64,000 bases of DNA from Labrenzia sp. 011 (GCF_003075075.1 NZ_QCYM01000002.1:1-64000); one strand, 5' to 3'; shown: positions 18,361 to 27,711, counted from the first letter of the stretch. The notes: generated from the letters alone by a model not told the origin. Made by a program: numbers and translations.

Positions 18361-19368
18361 ATGAAACAGCTCCCCTCCGCCGGACGCCTCGGCGCCGTTG
18401 CTTTTTTCCTTGGTGCCGCCGCAGGACATGTCGCAGCTGCGCAGGCTCACGACGACCACGTCCATGACGCAAAGGCCCGTTGCGATACGGTCATCGCTTC
18501 CGTCGCCGATGCCGGGTTTTCCGACACGGTTACCGTCACATGCGACAACGGCAAGGCGATCATCTCCTCCGACACCTACCCGGACCACGAGTTGATGACA
18601 GGCATCGTCGGCACGAACGAACAGGTTCCCGTGCCCGCCAGGCAATATGACGCGCCTATCCCGCTTGAGCCGGTTCTGGGTGACACGCCGCAGACACGTG
18701 ACGCGGCGCTTGGCGTGGCCGTCAATGGCGTGCCGATTTTCGACTATACGGGCGGTGGCGAGATGACGGAGGCGGACCTCCATCACTACCAGAGCCGGCA
18801 CGACACGTTCCAGACCCAGCAGCTTGACGTTTGCGGAGGCCATGCGGGCCGTGGCGACGACTATCACTACCACATGAAACCCGTCTGCATGATTGCGCAG
18901 ATGGAGAATGCCGGAGACGATGCCATCATCGGCTGGGCCTTCGACGGCTTCCCGATCTATGGCGACAACAACCCCGATGGCACCGCGATCGTCGAAGGTG
19001 TTCTGGACGTGTGCAACGGACAGGCAGACGAAACCTACGGGTACCGCTATCACACCTCGAAGGACGCCCCCTACATCGTACAGTGCCTGATGGGAGAGGT
19101 CGGCGACCTGCGCGAGTTGCCCCGCACGGCGCCGCTGGTCGACGCGGCCACTGGCCGTGGTGTTGCTCCCGGAAGGCCGCCTGCGGGCGGGGTCGACAAT
19201 CTGGTCTTCACCCAGAATGAAGATGGCAGCCGCAGCATGGATTACAGCTACGAGGGTGAGGATTACTACATTCGCTACAGCCCTGCCGACAGGCCCGACT
19301 GCTACAATTTCGAGACCAAAACCGTCACCAACGGCGGTGAGGTCAAGACCGGAGAATTCTGTCGATGA
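18361..19368 (+). CDS. Exported YHYH-domain protein
   Basis: ATG 18361 starts a 335-residue protein with a signal peptide (about 1-28) followed by a His/Asp-rich stretch, AHDDHVHDAK. The YHYH signature lies in GRGDDYHYHMKPVC, preceded by VCGGHAGR; IIGWAFDGFPIYGD and YGYRYHTS are further conserved blocks of this family. The many His, Cys and Asp residues suggest metal binding, but no biochemical role is established for the family. Its stop overlaps the start of the PEBP gene (ATGA), so the two are co-translated. Confidence 0.82.
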   Translation: MKQLPSAGRLGAVAFFLGAAAGHVAAAQAHDDHVHDAKARCDTVIASVADAGFSDTVTVTCDNGKAIISSDTYPDHELMTGIVGTNEQVPVPARQYDAPIPLEPVLGDTPQTRDAALGVAVNGVPIFDYTGGGEMTEADLHHYQSRHDTFQTQQLDVCGGHAGRGDDYHYHMKPVCMIAQMENAGDDAIIGWAFDGFPIYGDNNPDGTAIVEGVLDVCNGQADETYGYRYHTSKDAPYIVQCLMGEVGDLRELPRTAPLVDAATGRGVAPGRPPAGGVDNLVFTQNEDGSRSMDYSYEGEDYYIRYSPADRPDCYNFETKTVTNGGEVKTGEFCR

Positions 19369-19928
19369 GAATGCCCGTCCGGACCGTGGCACTCCATGTT
19401 TTTCTCGCGTTTCAGGCCGCCATCGCAGGCCCGGCCCTCGCCGGGACCCCGTTCACGCTGACAAGCCCCGCCCTGGAAGAGGGCGGGCGTCTTCCCGCGG
19501 ATCTCAAATGTTCCCGCGACGGCGGCGACGGTGCCTCGCCGCCCCTGGAATGGACCGGGGTTCCCGCTAACACGCAGGGCTTTGCCCTGATCATGCATCA
19601 TTACCCGCGAGACACTGTCGAGGGGCGCGATGCACCCAGCCAATACTGGTTGCTCTGGAACATTCCGCCCGAAACACGCGCGATCCCCAGAGGCAATCCC
19701 GCCTCCCTTGGGCAGGAGGGGGCCGACAAGGATGGCAACTTTACAGGTTACACCCCGCCGTGTTCCCCGGGTGCGGCCGAACACATGTACACGATCACAG
19801 TTTTTGCTCTCAACTCAGCCCCGGACGCATTGCCTTCCCATGACAGTCGCTCGGTCGACTGGACGAAGATGGTCGAAGCCCTCAAGGGCAAGATCGTAGC
19901 CGAAAGCAGCCTGACGTTTCGCAATTAG
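19365..19928 (+). CDS. YbhB/YbcL-family PEBP-like exported protein
   Basis: A 187-residue phosphatidylethanolamine-binding-protein homologue with a signal peptide (about 1-26, cleaved near ALAGTP). Family blocks include TSPALEEGGRLP, GDGASPPLEWTGVP, YWLLWNIPP (ligand pocket) and GYTPPCSPG. The bacterial family is often annotated as Raf-kinase-inhibitor-like, but its physiological ligand is not known. It is the last gene of the three-gene exported cassette and ends 55 bp from a convergent regulator gene. Confidence 0.85.
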   Translation: MRMPVRTVALHVFLAFQAAIAGPALAGTPFTLTSPALEEGGRLPADLKCSRDGGDGASPPLEWTGVPANTQGFALIMHHYPRDTVEGRDAPSQYWLLWNIPPETRAIPRGNPASLGQEGADKDGNFTGYTPPCSPGAAEHMYTITVFALNSAPDALPSHDSRSVDWTKMVEALKGKIVAESSLTFRN

Positions 19929-19983
19929 ATGGTGAACCGGCCCCGGTTTTCCGCGCGTGACGGCGACACGGAGCCTTGCCCGC

Positions 19984-20898
19984 CTAAAGCGCGTAGATCA
20001 CCTCCGCGGCCCTGACCGCCGCGGACGCCCTGTTCTCGACCCCGAGCTTGATGAAGATCTGCTCCAGGTGCTTGTTCACCGTGCGCGGCGACAGGCCGAG
20101 GATTTCGCCGATGTCCTTGTTGGCCTTGCCCTTGGCGATCCAGATCAGCACTTCGGCCTCGCGCTGTGTCAGTGCGAAGCGCTGCTGCAGGGCGCTGATC
20201 TGACCCGCTTCGTCTTCGGCCGTCACCCGGAAAAGGTTTTCGTCCGGACCGACCCGGCCGAGCGGATGAAGCTGGACCGCAAGATCTTCCGACAGGCCCA
20301 GCATGAAGCTCTTGTGCCGATCCTCCGCGAGCGCCGCATTGTCCAGCCATTCACCCAGCGCCTGACCGAGACGGAACAGGCTGGCCTCCGCGGCGCCGGT
20401 TCTCGCCAGAAGATTGCGGATCTGCGGCGTCGACCACAGCACGCTGCCATCGGTCGATACGGCCACCAGATGACGGCCCGCCGCATCGAGCGCCACATGA
20501 GCGCTCTGGACGGATCTCGCGTTTTTCAGATGAACCTTGATACGCGCCTTGAGTTCGTCGACGTCGATCGGCTTGGTGAGGAAATCGACGCCACCCGATT
20601 CCAGAGCCCTGACCACGTGCTCGGTTTCCGAAAGCCCGGTCATGAAGATCACCGGCACATGGCGGAGAGCCGGATTGTCCTTGATCTTGCGGCAGGTGTC
20701 GAAACCGTCCAGCCCCGGCATCACCGCATCCATGAGGATGGTGTCCGGGGTCACCTTGTCGCAAACGGACAGGGCCGCCTCGCCGCTGGTCGCTACCAGA
20801 ACGGCGATGCCGGTCTTCTTCAGCGCCTCGGTGACGAAGCCGAGCGTCTCCGGACTGTCGTCCACCACCAGGACGGTATCGCGGCGCTCATCCGTCAT
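19984..20898 (-). CDS. LuxR-type response regulator paired with the permease-kinase fusion
   Basis: A 304-residue regulator. Receiver domain at about 8-125 with Asp13/14 and phospho-acceptor Asp57 (ILMDAVMPG); a middle linker at about 130-235 that resembles a small PAS-like segment (STDGSVLWSTPQIRNLLAR); a C-terminal LuxR helix-turn-helix at about 240-300 (LTQREAEVLIWIAKGKANKDIG, SPRTVNKHLEQIFIKLGV). ATG 20898 overlaps the kinase stop by 11 bp, so the two are a coupled pair. Targets are unknown; the urt operon nearby is a candidate. Confidence 0.87.
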   Translation of the reverse strand: MTDERRDTVLVVDDSPETLGFVTEALKKTGIAVLVATSGEAALSVCDKVTPDTILMDAVMPGLDGFDTCRKIKDNPALRHVPVIFMTGLSETEHVVRALESGGVDFLTKPIDVDELKARIKVHLKNARSVQSAHVALDAAGRHLVAVSTDGSVLWSTPQIRNLLARTGAAEASLFRLGQALGEWLDNAALAEDRHKSFMLGLSEDLAVQLHPLGRVGPDENLFRVTAEDEAGQISALQQRFALTQREAEVLIWIAKGKANKDIGEILGLSPRTVNKHLEQIFIKLGVENRASAAVRAAEVIYAL

Positions 20899-23800
20899 GG
20901 GGCTCCAATCCGCCCAGCACCTGCCTGTAGGCGTCAAAATCGAAACGGTTGAGATGTCCATGCAGCGTGTCGATCAGCGGTCCGTTCTCCGGTGTGTGCG
21001 CAAGTTCGCTCAGCTTGGCTTCAATGCCTTCCACATATCCGATTTCCGCCAGCGATATCAGATCCGCCACATGTTCGGCACCGGGAGAACGCAACCGGCT
21101 GACGGGTTCCGGAGCGGCAACAACGTCTTGCGGATTTTCCGTCCACACAACATCCAGGTGCTTTTGCAGAAGATCGAGAAGCTGGCCGATGGTGAAGGGT
21201 TTGGCGAGCGTCGCATTGTGATGGACCGGGCCGTCCGGGCGCAAGGCCTGATCGCCGATATTGGCCGAAAGCATGATGACCGGAGCGGCTTCCCCCCGCG
21301 CCCGCAGGGTTTCCACCAGCTCCCAGCCGTTCATGCCGGGCATCAGGATATCGACAAGATAGAGATCCGGGTTCAGTCCCTGGACATGCTCCAGACAGGC
21401 CGCGCCGTGCTCGGCTTCCACCACATCGAAGCCGACGGGCTTGAGGATGTCGCTGACGAGCGCGCGGTGATCGCAATTGTCGTCGATGACGGCGATCGTG
21501 CGCCGCGCGCCTTCGTAGCCGCGCACCTGCCGTTCCAGCCGGACGGTATCCACGGGCCGGTCGACGGCGGCAAGCATGAGACGAATCTCGAAAGAGGCCC
21601 CCTTGCCCGGCTCGCTGGACAGCGCGATGGCTCCGCCCATGGATTCGGCCAGCAGCTTGGTGATGGTCAGCCCCAGCCCGAGGCCGGGAGTGCGCGCACC
21701 GGACGCCGCCTTGCTGCGGCCGAAGGGTTCGAAGATCTTCGTCTGTTCGTCCAGCGCCACGCCGGGGCCGCTGTCCGCGACCACGAAAGACGCCACCTGG
21801 GAGCGGTAGCCGACCGAGAGTGAGACCCTGCCCTCATCGGTGAACTTGATGGCGTTGGACAGCAGATTGACCAGGATCTGGCGCAGGCGTTTTTCGTCGG
21901 TGCGGACAAAGACCGGCAGATTGGCGGCCCGGACATAATCGAACCCCAGGCCCTTGGCGGCCGCCTGCATGCGAAACATGTCGACGATCTGGTCGAGAAA
22001 TTCGTGCACGTTGATTTCGTTGGAATAGATCTGCAGCCGGCCGGCCTCGATCCGGGAAATGTCCAGAAGACCGTCGATCAGGCCCGACAGGTGCTCCGCG
22101 CTGCGGCGAATGGTGCTGACGGCGGGCTTGCGCGCCTGCGGCAGGGTCTCGTCGCGCTCCAGCACCTGGGCATAGCCCATCACCGCATTGAGGGGCGTCC
22201 GCAGTTCATGACTGAGGCCGACCACATAGCGGCTCTTGGCAAGATTGGCTGCCTCGGCGTCTTCCTTGGCTTTCTGGAGCGCGGCATCGGTGACGCTGTG
22301 GGCGTCGATTTCCTTCTGCAGGAGCGCGTTCTGGCGCGCGGATTCCTCCTCCGCCACCCGGCGGGTGTCATTGGCCAGCACCAGGAACCAGCAGGCAATG
22401 CCGGCGACGATGGCGAAGACGAAGAAGATCAGACCGACTGTCTGGCCGATGATGCCTGTCGGATCCCCAAGGCGGCTGACAGCCTGACCATAGATGATCC
22501 ACAACACCACACCGATCGCCGCGATGGACAGGATGGAGGTCAGGGCATAGCGACCGAGGCGGGTGCGGAAATAGACCAGAACCGACTCGGGCAGGACATA
22601 GGCTGCCACGGTGCCGACCTGGTGGGTGAACCGGGCACTGGGCTTGCAGGAATCGTGGCAGCGGGCATCCAGCGTGCAGCACAGCGAGCAGATCGGCGCC
22701 TGATAGGCCGGGCAATAGGCCATGTCCTCCGGTTCGAAGGGATTTTCGCAGATGGAACAGGCGATCTGCTCCAGGTCCTGCCAGCTCTTGCGCGGCTTGC
22801 GCGCCAGATAGAACCTGCCCCCGGTGACCAGGGCGATCGCGGGTGCGGCGATGAAGGCTATCCCCATGGCGAGAAAGGTTGCCAGGGCTGCAGCGGCCTC
22901 GCCGAACTGGCCGAAATGGGCTGCAAGCGCGATGCCGGCGGCCAGCAGCATCGAGCCGGTGCCGACCGGGTTGATGTCGTAAAGATGAGCCCGCTTGAAC
23001 TCGATGCCCGGCGGCGACAGGCCAAGCGGCTTGTTGATGAACAGATCGGCCGAAATCGCGGACAGCCACGCCATGGCGACGATGGAAAACACCCCGAGCG
23101 TTTCCTCCAGCAGCCGGTAGATGCCGAGTTCCATCAGCAGGAGGGCGATGCCCACATTGAAGACCAGCCAGACCACCCGGCCCGGATGGGAGTGGGTCAG
23201 ACGGGAAAAGAAATTCGACCAGGCCAGCGAGCCCGCATAGGCGTTCATGACATTGATCTTGAGCTGGGCGACAACGACGAAAGCCGCCATCAGCAGCAGG
23301 ACCATGGTCTCGTTGGGAATCATGTAGCCGAAGGCGATCGCGTACATGCGCGACGGTTCATCGGCATGCTGCACGGGCACGCCATGGGACAGCACGAGCA
23401 CGGCGAGGAAGGATCCGGCGATCATCTTGGGCGCGCCGAGCACGACCCAGCCTGGCCCCGCCAGGAAAAGCGCCAGCCGGTGGCGGCGGCGGCCGAAGTC
23501 GCGGGCGGGGAGAAACCGCAGGAAGTCCACCTGCTCGCCGATTTGCGCCATCAGCGCAAGAATGACCGCCGAAGCGGCCCCGAAACTGACCAGATTGACG
23601 CTTTCCCAGCCGCCTGGCCCTGATTTCGGCGCCTGCGTCAGCGGATCGATGCCGGTGAATTCCAGCCAGGTCCCGACTGCCTGCCAGTCGGTGAAGGCGA
23701 TGAAGACGAAGGGCAGGATGTTCAGCACTATCCAGAATGGCTGAGTGGCGATCTGAAACCGGCTGATCCAGGTGATCCCGTGGGTCACCAGCGGAATGAC

Positions 23801-24277
23801 GGCCACCGCACTGACGATATAACCGAGCCAGAGCGGCAAGCCGAAGGCGAACTCCAGCGCGCTCGACATGATCGAGGCTTCGATCGCAAACAGGATGAAT
23901 GTGAAGCTGGCATAGATCAGTGACGTCACCGTCGAGCCGATGTAGCCGAAACCGGCGCCGCGGGTCAGAAGATCGATATCGACGCCGTAGCGCATGGCAT
24001 AGCGGGCGATCGGCAGGCCGACCACGAGCAGCACGACGCTGCCGACCAGAATTGCCAGAAAGGCGTTTGCGGTGCCGTGCGACAGTGTGATGGCGCCGCC
24101 GATCGCCTCCAGCGCCAGAAAGGAGATCGCGCCGATGGCCGTCTGGGAGATCGCGCGGGAGGAAAACCTGCGGGCGCTTTTGGCCGTGAACCGCAGGGCG
24201 TAGTCTTCCAGGGTCTGGTTGTTGACCCACTTGTTGTACTGCCGCCGCACCGGCAGGATACGCTGGCGGGCGGTCAT
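20888..24277 (-). CDS. NCS1-permease/cysteine-cluster/hybrid histidine kinase fusion
   Basis: A 1129-residue hybrid sensor. Residues about 15-490 are a complete NCS1 (nucleobase/cytosine-purine) transporter-like domain with about 11-12 hydrophobic segments. Residues 507-544 contain eight cysteines and a histidine (C507, C510, C522, C530, C533, C534, C540, H541, C544) in a zinc-finger-like array. Two more membrane segments lie at about 577-597 and 610-635, then a coiled linker, HisKA with His690 (GLSHELRTPLNAVMGY), HATPase_c (NLLSNAIKFTDEG, ADSGPGV, GLGLGLTITK) and a receiver (about 925-1040, Asp976). A 65-residue helical tail follows. It probably senses or transports a nitrogenous solute and signals to the LuxR regulator. 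Analogy: CbrA is an SLC5-type fusion. Confidence 0.9.
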   Translation of the reverse strand: MTARQRILPVRRQYNKWVNNQTLEDYALRFTAKSARRFSSRAISQTAIGAISFLALEAIGGAITLSHGTANAFLAILVGSVVLLVVGLPIARYAMRYGVDIDLLTRGAGFGYIGSTVTSLIYASFTFILFAIEASIMSSALEFAFGLPLWLGYIVSAVAVIPLVTHGITWISRFQIATQPFWIVLNILPFVFIAFTDWQAVGTWLEFTGIDPLTQAPKSGPGGWESVNLVSFGAASAVILALMAQIGEQVDFLRFLPARDFGRRRHRLALFLAGPGWVVLGAPKMIAGSFLAVLVLSHGVPVQHADEPSRMYAIAFGYMIPNETMVLLLMAAFVVVAQLKINVMNAYAGSLAWSNFFSRLTHSHPGRVVWLVFNVGIALLLMELGIYRLLEETLGVFSIVAMAWLSAISADLFINKPLGLSPPGIEFKRAHLYDINPVGTGSMLLAAGIALAAHFGQFGEAAAALATFLAMGIAFIAAPAIALVTGGRFYLARKPRKSWQDLEQIACSICENPFEPEDMAYCPAYQAPICSLCCTLDARCHDSCKPSARFTHQVGTVAAYVLPESVLVYFRTRLGRYALTSILSIAAIGVVLWIIYGQAVSRLGDPTGIIGQTVGLIFFVFAIVAGIACWFLVLANDTRRVAEEESARQNALLQKEIDAHSVTDAALQKAKEDAEAANLAKSRYVVGLSHELRTPLNAVMGYAQVLERDETLPQARKPAVSTIRRSAEHLSGLIDGLLDISRIEAGRLQIYSNEINVHEFLDQIVDMFRMQAAAKGLGFDYVRAANLPVFVRTDEKRLRQILVNLLSNAIKFTDEGRVSLSVGYRSQVASFVVADSGPGVALDEQTKIFEPFGRSKAASGARTPGLGLGLTITKLLAESMGGAIALSSEPGKGASFEIRLMLAAVDRPVDTVRLERQVRGYEGARRTIAVIDDNCDHRALVSDILKPVGFDVVEAEHGAACLEHVQGLNPDLYLVDILMPGMNGWELVETLRARGEAAPVIMLSANIGDQALRPDGPVHHNATLAKPFTIGQLLDLLQKHLDVVWTENPQDVVAAPEPVSRLRSPGAEHVADLISLAEIGYVEGIEAKLSELAHTPENGPLIDTLHGHLNRFDFDAYRQVLGGLEPHDG

Positions 24278-24478
24278 GGAACTGATTGTTTTTTAGGCAT
24301 ACGCCTGCTTTTTCGTCACAAAATTGCCGCGACCGGGCGCACGCTCCGTGAAACCCGGTTTGTTCGTCATCGGGATGCAAGGAATGCAGGTTCTGTACCA
24401 GTTGCACCTGCGCAGGGTGGTCACAGGTGTCCCGTGATAAAACGAGGCCCCTGGTCGCGCGGGATCGCCACGTTACTC

Positions 24479-26425
24479 TCACGCGTGGTTGAGTGCGACC
24501 ACCGGGTCGAGCCTAGCCGCGGAGCGTGCAGGCAGGAAGCCGAAGGTGATTCCGATCAGGGTCGACGAAAGAAAGGCCACCACGATCGCCGTCACCGAGA
24601 AGCTCAACCGCACATCGGCCGAGAAGTACCCTACCAACTGCCCACCGATCAGCGCGCTGGCGATCCCCAGCACGCCGCCGGTCAGACAAACCAGCACCGC
24701 CTCGATCAGGAATTGCGCCACGATGTCGGAGCGCCGCGCCCCGATCGCGATGCGCACGCCGATTTCCTTCGTGCGCTCGGTCACGGAGACCAGCATGATG
24801 TTCATCACCCCGATTCCTCCGACGATCAGCGAAATCACCGCGATCAGCGCCACCAGCAGGGTCAGCGTCTCGGTCGTCGAGGTGATCGTTTCGCGGATCG
24901 TGTCGGAATTGACCAGGAAAAAATCCTTGGTGCCGTGGCGATTGATCAGCAGATCAGTGATCTCGCTCTCGGCAAATGTGGTGTCATAATCGTCGCTCAC
25001 TCGCACCGCGACGCTGTCGAGGAAATCCTGCCCCGAGATCCGCGCCATCACCGTGGTGTAGGGCACCCAGACATTGAGCGATTCCGGCCCGAAGCTTGCG
25101 CCGCTCGAACGCACCACGCCGATCACCCGCACCGGAACGCCGCCCAGGAGCAGGACCTTGCCTATCGGGTCGACATCGGCGTCGAAGAAAGTGTCGCGCG
25201 TATCCTCATCGATCACCGCGACCTGGGTGCGCCCCGTGACATCCTCGGGGCCGAATGTGGCACCGGTCACGGTGACGTAGTTATGGACCTGGAAATAGTC
25301 CCCGCCCACCCCGTTGATCGCGGAATCAGAGGATGTGCTGCGATAAACAACCGTGCTTTTTGTCGCGACCGACGGTGAGGCGCTGTCGACATAGGGTTGC
25401 AGCGCCAGCAAATCTGCATCAGAAGGCATCAGCGTCTGCACCTTGTTGACGTCGCGCGCCCCGAAGCCCGTGCCAGAGCGTACCGTGATCGTGCTGGTCC
25501 CGAGCGAGGAGATGTTGTCGAGTACCTTTTCCTGCGTCCCGGTTCCTAACGCCACCACGAGCACGACAGAGGCGATGCCGATGATGATTCCCAGCATCGT
25601 CAGCATCGAGCGCACCCGGTGCGCCAGCAGAGCCTTTAGCGACATGTCGACAGCCTCGCGCATGCGCAACAGAGCGGCCCCTGCGCGTGGTTCCGCAGGT
25701 GCGCGCTCCAGGCGCCCGTCATTGCCGATATCCTCGCGGGCCGTCTTCGTATCGGAGATGATCCGCCCGTCACGGATTTCGATCGTGCGATGCGCGTGCC
25801 GGGCAACCTCGGGGTCATGGGTGACCATGACGATCGTGTGGCCTTTGCGATTCAGCTCCAGCAGCAGCTCGATCAGCTCCTTCGAGCTTGACGTATCGAG
25901 CGCCCCGGTCGGCTCGTCGGCCAGAATGACTTCGCCACCATTCATCAATGCGCGTGCCACCGAGACCCGCTGCTGCTGTCCGCCGGAAAGTTCGCCGGGC
26001 CGGTGGTCCAGCCGCTCGGCAAGGCCGAGTTGGCCCAGCAGGTCAGCGGCGCGTTCGCGTCGGGCCGCGCGGCTCTCACCGGCATAGATCGCCGGCACTT
26101 CGACATTGCCCACCGCGTCGAGATCAGGCAGCAGCTGGTAACGCTGGAAGATGAAGCCGAAATGCTCACGCCGCAGCTGGGCAAGCTCGTCTGGATCGAG
26201 TTCACTCACATCCTGGCCCGCGAAGCTGTAACTGCCCGAGCTGGCGTGATCGAGGCAGCCGAGGATGTTCATCAGCGTCGATTTGCCCGAACCAGAGGCA
26301 CCGATGATCGCCACCATCTCGCCCGGCCAGATGTCAACGTCGACATCGCGCAGGACGGTGATTGTCTCTTTGCCTGCCTGGAAGCTGCGTGAAATTCCAC
26401 GCGCAGATATCAGGGGTTCGTCCAT
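24479..26425 (-). CDS. macB: MacB-type ABC transporter, ATPase-permease fusion
   Basis: A 648-residue protein with an N-terminal nucleotide-binding domain (Walker A GASGSGKST about 42-50; signature LSGGQQQRVSVARAL; Walker B VILADEPTGALD). The membrane part has one helix near 275-300 (MLTMLGIIIGIASVVLVVALG), a large periplasmic domain (about 300-515) and three C-terminal helices: a MacB/FtsX layout. It starts 2 bp after the macA stop. With MacA and an outer-membrane channel it would export peptides, macrolides or lipids. No outer-membrane factor is encoded nearby. Confidence 0.88.
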   Translation of the reverse strand: MDEPLISARGISRSFQAGKETITVLRDVDVDIWPGEMVAIIGASGSGKSTLMNILGCLDHASSGSYSFAGQDVSELDPDELAQLRREHFGFIFQRYQLLPDLDAVGNVEVPAIYAGESRAARRERAADLLGQLGLAERLDHRPGELSGGQQQRVSVARALMNGGEVILADEPTGALDTSSSKELIELLLELNRKGHTIVMVTHDPEVARHAHRTIEIRDGRIISDTKTAREDIGNDGRLERAPAEPRAGAALLRMREAVDMSLKALLAHRVRSMLTMLGIIIGIASVVLVVALGTGTQEKVLDNISSLGTSTITVRSGTGFGARDVNKVQTLMPSDADLLALQPYVDSASPSVATKSTVVYRSTSSDSAINGVGGDYFQVHNYVTVTGATFGPEDVTGRTQVAVIDEDTRDTFFDADVDPIGKVLLLGGVPVRVIGVVRSSGASFGPESLNVWVPYTTVMARISGQDFLDSVAVRVSDDYDTTFAESEITDLLINRHGTKDFFLVNSDTIRETITSTTETLTLLVALIAVISLIVGGIGVMNIMLVSVTERTKEIGVRIAIGARRSDIVAQFLIEAVLVCLTGGVLGIASALIGGQLVGYFSADVRLSFSVTAIVVAFLSSTLIGITFGFLPARSAARLDPVVALNHA

Positions 26426-26427
26426 CG

Positions 26428-27591
26428 TCAGAGCCTCATCGGAGGCATGCGAATGTTGTCTTGCGGTGTCTTGCTCGCGGCAACATCGGTGCCCGTGACC
26501 ACAATGTCGCCTTCGCTCAGCCCCGACTTGATTTCGGCGATGACCTTGTTGTTCAGCCCGACCTCGACCCGTTGCTCGCTGGTGGCGCCATTGGCTGGAT
26601 CGTAAAGCTTTACGGTGTAGCCCTGCGGCCCCTTTTCGAGCGCCGAGGATGGCACAGTCAGTACATTTTCGGCCTTGTCGAGAATGATCGAGACTTCCGC
26701 GGTCATGCCGATACGCAGCAGGTGGCCGGGATTGTCCACCTCAAGCAAGCCGTTGTAATAGATCGCTTCATCGGTCGAAATCGTGTCGCTCTCCTCGATT
26801 TCCGAGGGCGCGGGTTCGACATCCCGCACGGTGGCGGTGAATAGGTGATCAGGTTCGCCCAGGATACTGAAGACCACCTGCTGGCCCGGTTTCACATGCA
26901 CCACGTCAGCCTCGGAAATTTCCGCCTTCACCACCATCATGTCCAGCTCGGCAATCTTGACTATTGTCGGCGCGCTCTGCGTGGCGTTCACGGTCTGACC
27001 TTCGTCATTGACAATCGCCACTACGGTCCCCGAGATCGGCGCGGTGATCCTGGTTCGGTCCAACGCGATCTGCGCGGTCGAGACACTGACCTCGGCGCTC
27101 GCCTTCTGCGCTTCCAGAGCGGCAAGTTCGGCCTTGAAGACATCGACTTCGGCCTGCGCCGCGTCGACGTCCTCCTTGGAGACGTAATCGGAAGTAACCA
27201 GCTTCAATTGCCGTTCCAGAACGCGCTCGGCCTTGATCAAGCTGGCCTTTTTTGCGGCGATCTGCGCTTCGATGTTAGCCAGGCTCGCTTTGGCAGTCAG
27301 CACGTCATTCTGCTGGTCCTGATTGTCGATCAGAGCGATCAGGTCGCCCTTCTCGACCTCTTCACCAAGGGCAACCGCCAGCGTCTCTATTTGCCCCGAC
27401 ACCCGGGCACCAACGCTGACCAACTGTTTTGCCTCCATCGTGCCGGAGGCCAGCACCGTTTCCTCAACCGTGCCGCGGGTGACAACAGCCGTTGTCGGTG
27501 GAGCCGCGTTTTCGATCCGGGCGAAATAGATCCAACCACCAACCGCAGCCGACACCAGGACGAGCGCAAACAGGATGCGTGATATTTTCAT
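26428..27591 (-). CDS. macA: MacA-like periplasmic adaptor (HlyD family)
   Basis: A 387-residue membrane-fusion protein starting at ATG 27591. The N-terminal anchor is about residues 6-26. A biotinyl-lipoyl-like half (SVGARVSGQIETLAV), a coiled-coil hairpin (about 95-165, rich in A, E, K and Q), the second lipoyl half (TRITAPISGTVVAI), and beta-barrel and membrane-proximal domains follow. It is the partner of MacB immediately downstream. The divergent 389-bp region to urtA probably holds its promoter. Confidence 0.87.
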   Translation of the reverse strand: MKISRILFALVLVSAAVGGWIYFARIENAAPPTTAVVTRGTVEETVLASGTMEAKQLVSVGARVSGQIETLAVALGEEVEKGDLIALIDNQDQQNDVLTAKASLANIEAQIAAKKASLIKAERVLERQLKLVTSDYVSKEDVDAAQAEVDVFKAELAALEAQKASAEVSVSTAQIALDRTRITAPISGTVVAIVNDEGQTVNATQSAPTIVKIAELDMMVVKAEISEADVVHVKPGQQVVFSILGEPDHLFTATVRDVEPAPSEIEESDTISTDEAIYYNGLLEVDNPGHLLRIGMTAEVSIILDKAENVLTVPSSALEKGPQGYTVKLYDPANGATSEQRVEVGLNNKVIAEIKSGLSEGDIVVTGTDVAASKTPQDNIRMPPMRL

Positions 27592-27671
27592 GAGGAGAAA
27601 GCCTTTCGGAAGGAAACTCCGGGAACACACCAGTTGTTCGGTCGAGTGCAGCGCACCATCTCCTCTATGTA

Positions 27672-27711
27672 GTGTCGGCCTTTACCCTGAAAGGCAAGGA
27701 GGGTGCGACAC
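27672..27711. repeat. Nested inverted repeats upstream of macA
   Basis: An outer GTGTCG/CGACAC pair (27672-27677 and 27706-27711) encloses GCCTTT-ACCCTG-AAAGGC (27678-27695), a 6-bp stem with a 6-nt loop. An alternative ACCCT/AGGGT pairing (27684-27688 and 27700-27704) is mutually exclusive with it. It lies about 81 bp before the macA start and could be an operator or a leader structure. Confidence 0.4.

Noticed and set aside
22004..23623. 539-codon plus-strand frame inside the permease-kinase gene
   Set aside because: Antisense to transmembrane codons; the product is His/Gln/Asp-rich low complexity.
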